Source of the DNA: a virus | Length of the DNA: 49,389 nt | Strand: one strand, 5' to 3' | IMG/VR virus record: IMGVR_UViG_3300050821_001146 | Coordinates: 1 to 49,389 of that record | Part shown: piece by piece, positions 28,688 through 37,928 of the stretch | How the letters are laid out: every line of letters starts with the position of its first letter | Numbering within the stretch: the stretch's first letter is position 1 | Notes under the pieces: generated by a model | What the model saw: the letters and a program-made list of their open reading frames with translations, nothing else | Databases searched by the model: none | Told to the model about the DNA's origin: nothing | Program-made: the position numbers and the translations under genes

Positions 28688-31182
28688 GGCAATGTTCCCC
28701 TTGAAAATCCCGGTGCTCCTACAATCGAACTCTTTGTGAATGCTTTTCCTATAGCATCTAGGAGTGGATATTGTGGACGCCCTGATCCCACATTGTCCCA
28801 TCCTAAAACCCAGATAACCCATCCTCCAAGCCCATTGTTTATAACGTGATTTACCTTGTCGGTGACGGATTGGGGATTCTCGAATGTAAGATAGCAAGGG
28901 GTAATGGAAAACGGACAATCAACATCGGAAAGCGGCACCCACGCCGTCTTTGCTGCCGAATCGTATGAAGCTGCACTAATATTAAAGAAAGCAGCAAGCG
29001 TTCCATAGCCAGTGTCGTTGCCTTGTACCGCTCCTGACCGAAACGCTTGCCGAGGCCCTGAATTGGCTTCTTCAATATCGCCATAGAATGCTATTCCAAT
29101 GAGGATCTTGGAGGCCGCTGCCCCGCAATTCTCAATTGCTTGGACCAGGTAATCATCGCTCCATAGATATTGTCCTGGATCGCTAAACAGTGGGTTATTG
29201 AACCAAGTATAGGGATTGCCACTTCCAGGACCGGCTGCAACGCCATAGCCGAGAACGGAGATCTTGTCGAGATAATTTAGCTGGGTCAATGTGTAGCCCA
29301 TGCTGGGAGAGCCACAGACAGGCACAGGCGGTCCACTCCAATTCACCTGACTATCATTGGTCGTGGCAAGGAGAATGGCCGAGCCAAGTGCTGCGCGAAA
29401 TCCCGATAAGCATGCCGTCACATTGCTGGCATTCCAAGCCTCTTCATAGTCGAAGTCAACACCATCGAATCCATAGGTATTGACATCGGACATGACATTG
29501 GCGATGAAAGCAGCGACATTGCCGGCACCACAAGCCCCATTGAAATGGGTCGGCCCTCCAATCGAAGACAATCCATAGAGCACTTGCACTCCATTGGCGT
29601 GGGCTGCCTGAATCAAGTTCACAGCCAATTGTCCATTATTCCAACTGCCAACATGAGAAAGCGATCCATCGGCATTGGGTGATGCTGCAATCATGGCGAC
29701 ATGGGTAAGTGCGGACCATTGGATATTGGAGAGTGGCGTTGGCTGTCCACCAGGAGTGGAATTGGGATAGTAATATCCTACCGACCATACCTTCGCCGTG
29801 GCCGGAGGATTGGCAGCAGGCTTGAATGCAATGCCAATGTCTGCCCATCGCCCTCCATTGGGTGTCATTGTGGAATTGCCTGTCGTGGCGCCAAAAGCAT
29901 AGAACGTCGCCGCAGTAACACTATAGGTGGTAGCGGTGCCATTCGTTGTCAGTGTGCAGGAATAGCTTCCGACACTTGTAAGGATTCGATAGGCAATCTC
30001 CTGGGAGCCGTGGGCCACATCAGTGCAGCCGCCACCAGCGCCGGCAAAACCGGGGCCGGAATATCCGGTATCAGAAGCCACGCAGATATAGATTTCATTT
30101 GGCTGTGTCGTTGTGAGCGTTGGGCAGGTGAGTGTCGTGGCTGTCGTATGGACATAAGTGGACCCTGCTACATTGGCAATCTGATCCAAGGTGTTAGCGT
30201 TGGTAAGCTCAAGGTAATAGACCCCGGCATAATTGAGAGTAGGGCCGACGATATGATTGGTCGTGTTGCCTTGGACTGTTGGCATGGTCCCGCCCGTCAA
30301 AATGGTATGGCCCCAGATGTATTGCTTGCCAAGATTGTCACTTGTGGTGACTGGGTTCGTAAGCTGAGTCAAAACGGTGCCATCAGATACGGTTGGAGGG
30401 CTTGTGAAATCCCCTGCCGTTCCAGAGGGATTCGTTCCCCCTACCGTGAATAGATAATCAAACTTCTGCGTCGTGGATAGATTGGCGGGATTACTGTCGC
30501 TGGTGGTATTGCTGCTATCATTGTAGCCGTTCTGGAAGATGGCGGGGACGGTGGTTCCGCTTCCCCCTGCCAATTGATATTCCTCTAATGTATAGCCAGG
30601 ACCAAAGGTGTCGGTCTCGGCGGCGGTCCATCCTGCACCGGCAACCATTGGGGAATTGGCTCCAAGGCCAGCGCCAATCAGGAGATCCCCAGCACTGACA
30701 GCGTAATTGCCGCTTGTAGCACTGGCAGCAGTACCACTACCGCAGAGACCGGGACCATCAATGACACCTACCCCTGACATTGTAATGACATTAATTGCCG
30801 TGAGGCCACTGACTCCGGTATTGAAGGTGACGGTATCACTCGCGCCATTTGCTGCCGTGGTCTTGTAATACCATAATGCCGTATGCTGGGCCGTGGCAGG
30901 TGTGGCGCATTCGCCCCAGAAAGTCCATCCATAGGTCGCGGTATTCGTAAGCATTCCAGCCGTGATCGTGGTGTTGGTATTGGTGGACCCTTGGGCAATG
31001 AGCATTTCAGCGTTGGGATAGCCAGTTGAGAACGTCGTCCCTATCGTTGTGACGGCCCCGCCGCTGCCTGTGTTCTTGCAGTCGAAGACGAAGCCGTTGC
31101 CGATGAGCGTGTGAGGACAGGTCTGCGCCCATGCGGAGGGGACGCAGAGCAGGAATCCGATAATGGCTATGTACTTTCTCAT
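28684..31182 (-). CDS. Tail fibre-like protein with C-terminal GH18 glycosidase domain and signal peptide (832 aa)
   Basis: The ATGA overlap fixes the start. The signal peptide is MRKYIAIIGFLLCVPSAWA. Residues 20-455 are Thr/Gly-rich beta domains. From about 464 (AKVWSVGYYYPN) a GH18 barrel follows, with FDGVDFDYEE carrying the catalytic DGxDxDxE (573-580, E580 the acid), and a C-terminal GGWVIWVLGWD as in GH18 enzymes. These hydrolyse chitin or N-acetylglucosamine-containing glycans. It may degrade a GlcNAc-rich capsule or chitinous biofilm. Confidence 0.85.
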   Translation of the reverse strand: MRKYIAIIGFLLCVPSAWAQTCPHTLIGNGFVFDCKNTGSGGAVTTIGTTFSTGYPNAEMLIAQGSTNTNTTITAGMLTNTATYGWTFWGECATPATAQHTALWYYKTTAANGASDTVTFNTGVSGLTAINVITMSGVGVIDGPGLCGSGTAASATSGNYAVSAGDLLIGAGLGANSPMVAGAGWTAAETDTFGPGYTLEEYQLAGGSGTTVPAIFQNGYNDSSNTTSDSNPANLSTTQKFDYLFTVGGTNPSGTAGDFTSPPTVSDGTVLTQLTNPVTTSDNLGKQYIWGHTILTGGTMPTVQGNTTNHIVGPTLNYAGVYYLELTNANTLDQIANVAGSTYVHTTATTLTCPTLTTTQPNEIYICVASDTGYSGPGFAGAGGGCTDVAHGSQEIAYRILTSVGSYSCTLTTNGTATTYSVTAATFYAFGATTGNSTMTPNGGRWADIGIAFKPAANPPATAKVWSVGYYYPNSTPGGQPTPLSNIQWSALTHVAMIAASPNADGSLSHVGSWNNGQLAVNLIQAAHANGVQVLYGLSSIGGPTHFNGACGAGNVAAFIANVMSDVNTYGFDGVDFDYEEAWNASNVTACLSGFRAALGSAILLATTNDSQVNWSGPPVPVCGSPSMGYTLTQLNYLDKISVLGYGVAAGPGSGNPYTWFNNPLFSDPGQYLWSDDYLVQAIENCGAAASKILIGIAFYGDIEEANSGPRQAFRSGAVQGNDTGYGTLAAFFNISAASYDSAAKTAWVPLSDVDCPFSITPCYLTFENPQSVTDKVNHVINNGLGGWVIWVLGWDNVGSGRPQYPLLDAIGKAFTKSSIVGAPGFSRGTLP

Positions 31183-34100
31183 GCGGATGGCGCAGTCCAA
31201 GTATGGTAGTAGACGATCAAGCGAATTTTCCCTGCGCCTGCATTCGCGTTGGTTGTTACACGCACCTTCGCGGCAGCAGTTTGGCGAGGTCCAGATGTTC
31301 CGGTTTGATCGGCCTGCACAAAGCAAACTCCCGTAGAACCTGCCGTCAATCCCCCGGAAGCTCCGCAGGGGGTTGCTGATAATGCCCCTGAAAAGCGCCC
31401 CGATATGGTTGCGTCTCCAATTTGAAAGGTGACCGCAGTCGTAATCGTTACGGTCACGCGATAGACCACCGCATCAATGATAGCGTTGATTGGCAGGCAA
31501 TTTAACCCAGTGTCGGTTGTCGTCGCTATCGTTGAAAGGGTCGTGACTGCGTAGGTGGTTTCGCAAGCGCTTGTGGAATTGGATTGAAGCGAACCAAACA
31601 AAGCGTCTGTGGTATTTGCGGTCTGCGCTTGAGATGTGTTCACCGCCGCCAAGTCTGGAGTCGTTGGGGAAACAGGTGCTCCCCCTGCATCCAAATAATT
31701 ATTTCCGGCCACGTACACATTATTGATCAGTGTGCTTGGGGCAAACTTCAGTAAGTTGGTGGCATTTGAACTATTTGAAGATGAATCTACGCCGATGATG
31801 GAACCAAAAATTGTAGCTTGGCCGCCGCCGCCGTTCCAATAAATCCTGCAAATTGCCTGGCCGCCTAATCCATACATTCCGCCGATAACATTCAGAGGCC
31901 CCGCCGGTTGGTACTCTATGCATGCTTTATCCGCATTGGTATGCGCACTTGTGAAAAAGTGATCGTCGATAAGAGTGACCGGCTGCGATGCGCCAGTGAA
32001 AGTGACTTCCAGAAATCTGTTGGATTGCTCGCTGTGGACGCCCTGAATTAGCACCGCTCCAGCAAATCCAGATAAATAGAAATCCGCAACCGTGTTGCCC
32101 GACACCGAACCGCCAGTCCAGGTAAAAGGAGCGCCAGGGGAGTCTAGGACAGCTTCCGCCCCGACGTTGAAGCCAGCGCAGTTGTTTCCGGTAAACGTGA
32201 CCGTGCCGTATTGCGTATTTGCAATGTAGAAGCAAGCGGTTCCGTAGCCATATACCGTATTGCCGTAAAATTGCATCCCATCATTGTTTCCATTTACTAC
32301 TGCACCATCGACCATCGCAAAACCGTACGCGCAGGTACCTCCCAGTCCACTACAGTCAATTGAATTGTTAAAGAATTGATTGAATTCCGAAACTCCAAAC
32401 CCAGCGCCGGTGTCCTCTTGAATCTGGAATGCAGTCCCAATCGGAAAAGCGCCTGACGCTGAAGTGATCCAGAAGCTTTCAGTTAGGACACTTTCGTCCG
32501 TGGAATACAGGAAGACAGGATTGCCCGCACCACCCTTCCAGAGCACTCCTCCACCTTCGATTGTGGCTCCGCGTACGTTCTGAACGGTGATGGTATTACT
32601 GAGCACGCAGCGTTTATTTGTCGGCCAAACAACCTTCGCGCCGTACGTCCCAGCGAGAGTGGCATAGGCTGCATTGATGATCGTCGTGTCGTCGGTCGTG
32701 CCGTCGCACTTGGCCCCAGTTTGCAGAATGTTCAATACATAGCCAGTGCCGATCACCGCACATTGGTAATTCGCGTTGTCCCAACTGTAGCAATAGGTCG
32801 TGGACGAGGGTGGGACTACCAATGTTGCCGCGAATGTCCCATTGTTCCCGGCGATCTGCCCCGCTGCTGGGGTGATCGTAGATATGGTCGTGGTTGCGTC
32901 CTTGATGCAAAACTTGAAATTGTTGTTGAAATTCGTCGTGCCAGCTTGCGGAAGTGAAATCGCTACCGCGCCGCCATTTGTTTCGAGAAGGCATGTGTCA
33001 CGATCTGCCGCTGCGACGGCATCCGAGGCGGCAGCGTTGGATCGTCCCTGACCACCAGGCCAGCACCAAACAGGAGCCGCAGCCCCGCCACCGGGAGAGC
33101 ATAGGAAGCCATTGACCCCGGTAGGGCCAGTGAATGCCGGGAGCCTCGTCGGAGCCGGTCCAGAGTTCTCGTAGAGCGTATCCCCTACCGTAGTCATCGG
33201 GTTGGTGATGGAATTGGCAATGACGAAGGCATCGGTGGCAACCTTGGTTGTATTATCTGAGAGGGATTGCGTTGTTGCTGTCGTTCCGTTGGGTAGGCCG
33301 GTGACAGTTGATGGGCAGACACCGGGACCACCACCAATGACTATTCCATTGGCTACAAGTGATGCGCTGGATGCTTCATTGGTCGTGGAGGTGAAGCAAG
33401 GGATACCGCCAGAGATCCCCCCAGTCACAGTGACAGGAAAGGCTGTGCCACCGGCAGCACAGGGAGCCCAGCTTCCCTGTTGAGGACTGCCACCATCGGT
33501 TATCAGGCATTGGCCATTGGTACCTGTCAGTGTCGGGAAATTAAATCTACTGGGCGAGCCTGCTATGGCTGCCACCCCTAAAGTGAGGGTACCAGATGTT
33601 GCCCCACCAATCGACATGGCGCCGTTTGCAAAGTTGAATGTACCGCCACCACTCGCAGAGGCATTTATAGCAGTTGAAAAGACATTGGCAACACGTTGCA
33701 TTGTAAATCCACATACAGAATTAGAGCCAATACATAAGGTCCCATTATTGGTGCCATCATTGAAATAGATATTGAAATTGCCGGATGCGGGGATGGTCTG
33801 AATGAAATTGGTGCTATTGCCAATGGATAGAATGTTGCCGAGAAATGTTAGGGCATTGCTACAGGAAATGGTATTGACACCAGATCCCACGGCCACCTGA
33901 TTCGCCGCACAGGTCCCGCCAATGGACCCACCTCCACCCCCAGGGCCGCACGATGCCACCATTCCGACAACGCAATCAACTGTGATCTGGCGCACCGTTG
34001 TCGTAATGCCAGAGCCGTAGTATTGGACGTAGTAGACACCAGGAACAACGCCGCCATCGTAATTGCCAAGACCATCGGCAGTCAATGGATTGGCTGTCGT

Positions 34101-34568
34101 TGTCACAAGACTGGCATCGGTATAGACGGTGGAGAGACCGGCGCAAGACGTGACGCTGTTACCGAATTGCAAGAGGGTGCCATTAGTCCCGGCACTCGCA
34201 TTGGCATGGGTAAGCGATACCGTCACCGTTGTGGTTGTGACTGCGAGTATGGTGAGGCCGTTGGTGAGGACACCGTTGGCCAATGTCCCGGCATTGAGGT
34301 AGGTATCGCCGGCAGTGAAGCCGGCCACTTGGACAGTCATCCCATTCACAAAGCCAGCGGTAATGGGATTGGAGGTCATGGTAAAGACAGCGAGATTGGA
34401 CGTGACCGATGCTGCGGTAGTGGCAAGCGGTTGGCAGACAGCTATGCTTGTGCCGCCAGCAGGGAAGCCTTGGCGATTAGAGACCCAGGGATTCTGAGTG
34501 AGCTTGCCGCCCTGGGCAAAGACAAGGGATGGTAATAGTAAGAGTAATGGTAATAGGAAGCGTTTCAT
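31179..34568 (-). CDS. Giant tail fibre/spike protein with signal peptide (1129 aa)
   Basis: The ATGA overlap fixes the start. The signal peptide is MKRFLLPLLLLLPSLVFA. The N-terminal 230 residues end in a Gly-rich hinge (GPGGGGGSIGGT). Fibre-like repeats follow up to about 600. Then a beta-helix begins with GAKCDGTTDDTTIINAAYATLAG and VVWPTNKRCVLS, as in pectate-lyase-type spikes, and a C-terminal sandwich closes the chain (IRLIVYYHTW). It is a likely receptor-binding or depolymerising protein. Cysteines are frequent, suiting an oxidising compartment. Confidence 0.75.
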   Translation of the reverse strand: MKRFLLPLLLLLPSLVFAQGGKLTQNPWVSNRQGFPAGGTSIAVCQPLATTAASVTSNLAVFTMTSNPITAGFVNGMTVQVAGFTAGDTYLNAGTLANGVLTNGLTILAVTTTTVTVSLTHANASAGTNGTLLQFGNSVTSCAGLSTVYTDASLVTTTANPLTADGLGNYDGGVVPGVYYVQYYGSGITTTVRQITVDCVVGMVASCGPGGGGGSIGGTCAANQVAVGSGVNTISCSNALTFLGNILSIGNSTNFIQTIPASGNFNIYFNDGTNNGTLCIGSNSVCGFTMQRVANVFSTAINASASGGGTFNFANGAMSIGGATSGTLTLGVAAIAGSPSRFNFPTLTGTNGQCLITDGGSPQQGSWAPCAAGGTAFPVTVTGGISGGIPCFTSTTNEASSASLVANGIVIGGGPGVCPSTVTGLPNGTTATTQSLSDNTTKVATDAFVIANSITNPMTTVGDTLYENSGPAPTRLPAFTGPTGVNGFLCSPGGGAAAPVWCWPGGQGRSNAAASDAVAAADRDTCLLETNGGAVAISLPQAGTTNFNNNFKFCIKDATTTISTITPAAGQIAGNNGTFAATLVVPPSSTTYCYSWDNANYQCAVIGTGYVLNILQTGAKCDGTTDDTTIINAAYATLAGTYGAKVVWPTNKRCVLSNTITVQNVRGATIEGGGVLWKGGAGNPVFLYSTDESVLTESFWITSASGAFPIGTAFQIQEDTGAGFGVSEFNQFFNNSIDCSGLGGTCAYGFAMVDGAVVNGNNDGMQFYGNTVYGYGTACFYIANTQYGTVTFTGNNCAGFNVGAEAVLDSPGAPFTWTGGSVSGNTVADFYLSGFAGAVLIQGVHSEQSNRFLEVTFTGASQPVTLIDDHFFTSAHTNADKACIEYQPAGPLNVIGGMYGLGGQAICRIYWNGGGGQATIFGSIIGVDSSSNSSNATNLLKFAPSTLINNVYVAGNNYLDAGGAPVSPTTPDLAAVNTSQAQTANTTDALFGSLQSNSTSACETTYAVTTLSTIATTTDTGLNCLPINAIIDAVVYRVTVTITTAVTFQIGDATISGRFSGALSATPCGASGGLTAGSTGVCFVQADQTGTSGPRQTAAAKVRVTTNANAGAGKIRLIVYYHTWTAPSA

Positions 34569-36064
34569 CGCTTACGCCCCTTTATCCTGATATTCTCATT
34601 GGAGTAGTATGGATCTGGATTGGCATTCCTGCCAGCATAGATGGTTCCGCCGACACTGGCACGCTGCTTAGACATTTCCCATTCAGCGGCAGCGCGAGCC
34701 TTTTCCTCATCGGAGAGCCCGAGCCAAGCCTCCCGAGACATGCCAAATGGACCGGCAGCCCTAGCCTCGGCAGCAGCCCTGGCAGCTTCCAGGGTGGCAC
34801 GATCACCAGAAGGGGCTGGTGCTGTCGCTGGGATGGCCGCTCCTGGCGTTCCTGGGGCCGTAGGAGCGACTTCTCCTGCTGGCTGGGGGTTTGCCCTCAC
34901 CCTAGCTGCCCGAGCCGCCCAGGGAGGCTCCTGTGGCGGAATTGGAGTTCTCGCCGGAGGTGGAGGAGCAGCCTCGGGAACGGCACTCTTCCAGGCCGGG
35001 GCATTCGCCCGAGGAGGAATTGGACCTGGATTCCTTATCACCGCAAGGTCAGCAGGAGGGATCTCCTCATTACGGGCATTCCTTGCTGCCGCCAAATCCT
35101 GATACATTTCTTGGCGACTGCCAGCCCTTCCTTGACGTTCAGCAGCAATATCCCTATTCATTTCATTATAACCACCAGCACGAGCTTGCCGTTCAGCAGC
35201 AATATCCTCGCCCATTTTACTGTAGGCACCAGCCCGTTCTTGTCGCCCCGCAGTAATGTCCCTATTCATTTCATTGACAGCCCCAACACGAAATTGATGT
35301 CCCTCTGCATGTTCCTGTTCCATTTCAGCATTAGCCGCAGCCCTAGCTTGTCGTTCTGCCGCAATATCGCTTTCCATTTCAGCGTGGGCACGCATCGGCA
35401 ATGGTGCTGGTGCTTCCCCTCGCCTTGCAATATCGCTCTCCATCTCAGCATAAGCACGTTGCGGCAATGGCAATTTCTCTGCATAGGGATCAGGAACCTT
35501 GGCTTGTGCCGGCGTTATCAATCCACCTTTAATATCGGAAGCCCTTTGAGCTAATTTCCGCTCCGTCTGAACAGCAGCATAATCTTCAGGGGTAGACAAA
35601 TATCGGCCAACAAAAGGCATTCTGGCTATTGTTTTGCCTCCAAGGAAAGGACCAACAACAGCCCCGCCGCGCTCTCCCCATTCCTCTCCAGTCTTAGCCC
35701 CTTCCTCGCCACCAATAAGATGACCGGCCCATCGCCCTCCATATTTACCAACCTGGGAAGCACCGAATGATTTCACGACCCCACGAGCCGCTGCCATTGG
35801 ATTGAGTACCGCCGTCGCCCCCATTACCCCTGCCGCAGCCCCGGTATTACCTTCATTCGATTGCTTTGTAGTCAATGGTGCCACTTGCTCTCCAAATGCC
35901 CCTGTCTGCATTGGTTTAATTGGAGGGGCCGATGCTGTTGGATTCGCCGCTTGAGCAGCTTCAGGATTGGAAGGTTCGACATCCTTCCATTCACCCTCTT
36001 TCTCTTCAACATCTGTCCATCCATTATCTGCCAACTGGCACCTGCCTGTATTCCGTCTTGCCAT
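34565..36064 (-). CDS. Internal virion-type protein with tandem 18-residue repeats (499 aa)
   Basis: The sequence is rich in Ala, Pro, Glu and Arg. Between about 215 and 345 seven imperfect repeats of about 18 residues follow the pattern (A/N)-x-EM-x-x-DIAAERQARAG, predicting a long charged helix. Pro-rich segments follow. ATG at 36064 lies inside the upstream gene without a clear ribosome site; TTG at 36034, behind AGGTG, is a good alternative start. The position fits an ejection or internal core protein of short-tailed phages. Confidence 0.55.
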   Translation of the reverse strand: MARRNTGRCQLADNGWTDVEEKEGEWKDVEPSNPEAAQAANPTASAPPIKPMQTGAFGEQVAPLTTKQSNEGNTGAAAGVMGATAVLNPMAAARGVVKSFGASQVGKYGGRWAGHLIGGEEGAKTGEEWGERGGAVVGPFLGGKTIARMPFVGRYLSTPEDYAAVQTERKLAQRASDIKGGLITPAQAKVPDPYAEKLPLPQRAYAEMESDIARRGEAPAPLPMRAHAEMESDIAAERQARAAANAEMEQEHAEGHQFRVGAVNEMNRDITAGRQERAGAYSKMGEDIAAERQARAGGYNEMNRDIAAERQGRAGSRQEMYQDLAAARNARNEEIPPADLAVIRNPGPIPPRANAPAWKSAVPEAAPPPPARTPIPPQEPPWAARAARVRANPQPAGEVAPTAPGTPGAAIPATAPAPSGDRATLEAARAAAEARAAGPFGMSREAWLGLSDEEKARAAAEWEMSKQRASVGGTIYAGRNANPDPYYSNENIRIKGRKR

Positions 36065-37430
36065 TCACAGTTCTGGACTGCACCTTCATTCCAGGTTTAG
36101 CCTTTGGAGGACCGCCAGCATTGCCACCACCTTGATTGCCACCGCCTTGTTGAACAGGAGGAGCCACGGCCCCTGCTATTCTTTCAATTGACTTGATAGA
36201 CGCTATTAAGGCATCGACATTCTTGGGAACGCCGCCAATGAGTCTTTGGAATTCCTCCATGGCCCTTTGACCACGAAAGCCATGCAATGCAGGCTGCAAT
36301 GCAGCGAATGATCCAAGTTCTGTTGCGACACCAGCGAGTTCAGGATCAGCCAATGGAGTGCCAAGGAAGGCAGATTGAATTATGGCCCCCACGTTGCCAA
36401 CTTTCTCTCTGTGGGCAGTCAATGTCTGGATAAGATTCTCGCCGGCCCTCTCCACGGTCCCGGCCTGCGCTTCTCTTCCAGCTTGAATTCCAGTACCGGA
36501 CACTCCAAGTCGATTTAGATGGCCACCAGCACCAACTTGATAATCTGTTGGCAAGTCCGTATCTGGATCAATCATGGAGATGATGCGACCACCGACAGTC
36601 TCTCCATAGGAAGGAGCATGATACTCAACCGTTCCTTTTGGAGCGGGATTACCTTCGGCATCCAATAGATTGCCTTGAGCATCAATCTTGCCGGGAATGG
36701 CCTTACCGTCAGGAGTCTGCAATGTGGCATACTTGGCCTTGCCGCCAGTGGTGTCACGCTTGGCATCGGCATTGATGGTGGCCACATCCTTTCTGCCGCC
36801 AACATTAGTATCGGCCACTGCCTGTTGATTTGCCCCTCTAATATTGGCCACTTCTATTGCCGTTGGTCCTCGCTCTCCATAAGCCTTGGCTTGCGCTGCC
36901 TTAAGTTCTGCTTCCGATTGCGCTGCCTTTCCACGTTCTTGCTCTCCTACTCGCTGTTCATATTCCTTGGTAGCAGCGCCATACTTAGCCTCGGCCCTTT
37001 CCTCTGGTTGGGCAAAGAACTTGCCCATGGCAGGTTCAATGAATGTGGCCACCCCTTGCCCAAACCTCTTCATCCCACTTGGCTCTGGAGGTGCATATTG
37101 ATTCCAAGTAGGTTGAGGACCAATTGGTTTAGGTGGAGTGGCAGGCATTGGTGCTGGCGCTGCCGGCGACGGTGGCTGTGCCTGTGGATTGATCGGGGCT
37201 GGTGCCATGGCATCACCACGTCTTACCAATCCACTTTCAGGCTCCCTTGCCATTGTTGTCGGTGCTGGACTTGATTGCATCGGGAAAGTGGGAGGAGTAG
37301 CCCCAGCCACTTCAGGAGGAGTCATGGCACTTGGCATAGGTGCAGTGGCCGATGAAGGAATGGGCATTGGATAGCCCTTCTTCTTCTCGTCCTCTTCATC
37401 CATTACTGCGGGATAGTCATAGTCAGCCAT
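36024..37430 (-). CDS. Internal virion-type protein (468 aa)
   Basis: The start overlaps the previous stop (TAATG). A Pro/Met/Ala-rich N-terminal 120 residues precedes a coiled coil (AATKEYEQRVGEQERGKAAQSEAELKAAQ). A beta segment (YATLQTPDGKAIPGKIDAQGN) and a helical C-terminal region (LIQTLTAHREKVGNVGAIIQSAF) follow. A Gly/Gln-rich tail ends the chain. It is probably an ejected or internal virion protein; no catalytic motif was seen. Confidence 0.6.
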   Translation of the reverse strand: MADYDYPAVMDEEDEKKKGYPMPIPSSATAPMPSAMTPPEVAGATPPTFPMQSSPAPTTMAREPESGLVRRGDAMAPAPINPQAQPPSPAAPAPMPATPPKPIGPQPTWNQYAPPEPSGMKRFGQGVATFIEPAMGKFFAQPEERAEAKYGAATKEYEQRVGEQERGKAAQSEAELKAAQAKAYGERGPTAIEVANIRGANQQAVADTNVGGRKDVATINADAKRDTTGGKAKYATLQTPDGKAIPGKIDAQGNLLDAEGNPAPKGTVEYHAPSYGETVGGRIISMIDPDTDLPTDYQVGAGGHLNRLGVSGTGIQAGREAQAGTVERAGENLIQTLTAHREKVGNVGAIIQSAFLGTPLADPELAGVATELGSFAALQPALHGFRGQRAMEEFQRLIGGVPKNVDALIASIKSIERIAGAVAPPVQQGGGNQGGGNAGGPPKAKPGMKVQSRTVNGKTEYRQVPVGR

Positions 37431-37837
37431 TATTGTGTACTCACTCCAACTGGACCTACCCCAATCTTCAATGGTTGCGTGCCTGCCGCCCTTGCCTGCA
37501 ATGTTGGCGGTCCTAACCCATACATTCCCTGTGCCTCTTGCTGGGCCATTTGCTGTTCACCCTGGAGCCCATACATTCCCTGCAATTGATTGGACATTTG
37601 CTGCTCCTGCAAATTGGCAGCGGTATTACCAGCAGCAGTCCCTTGCTCCAATGCCAATTGATCTTGCTGGGCCGTCAAATCAGAAGCATTCCTTGTAGCT
37701 CCCGCTCTATTTGATGCCTCAAAGTTGGCCGTCTCAAATGGCGCTGCCGTGGCTCCCATTTCACTTGTCGTGGCAGCCGCTTTATCGGCAGGGGATAGAT
37801 AGCCAGTATCAGCAAGAGACTGGTACCCAGGGACCAA
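37430..37837 (-). CDS. Gln/Ala-rich virion protein (at least 135 aa), start unresolved
   Basis: The product is Gln/Ala/Gly rich with two related LQGMYGLQGEQ / AQGMYGLGPP repeats. The only canonical start in frame is TTG at 37837, which has no ribosome site. The frame stays open upstream to about 37965 and continues the same composition (RGQAQAADTQLG, LGAQGQSQADTL). So the true protein probably begins near the end of the acetyltransferase gene, by a rare start codon or a +1 shift. It resembles small internal virion proteins of short-tailed phages. Confidence 0.5.
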   Translation of the reverse strand: MVPGYQSLADTGYLSPADKAAATTSEMGATAAPFETANFEASNRAGATRNASDLTAQQDQLALEQGTAAGNTAANLQEQQMSNQLQGMYGLQGEQQMAQQEAQGMYGLGPPTLQARAAGTQPLKIGVGPVGVSTQ

Positions 37838-37928
37838 TTTGTTTCGCAGGGTATCGGCTTGGGATTGCCCCTGAGCCCCAAGAGCATTGGTAGTCCCTAA
37901 TTGCGTATCGGCTGCCTGTGCCTGTCCT

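Noticed and set aside
29701-30453. 250-codon plus-strand frame opposite the GH18 tail gene
   Set aside because: Low-complexity Gly/Ile/Arg/Cys product antisense to a gene with clear domains; treated as a shadow frame.
34529-35554. 341-codon plus-strand frame opposite the repeat-bearing virion gene
   Set aside because: It mirrors the biased Ala/Glu/Arg codons of the minus-strand gene, has no ribosome site, and lies wholly inside coupled late genes.
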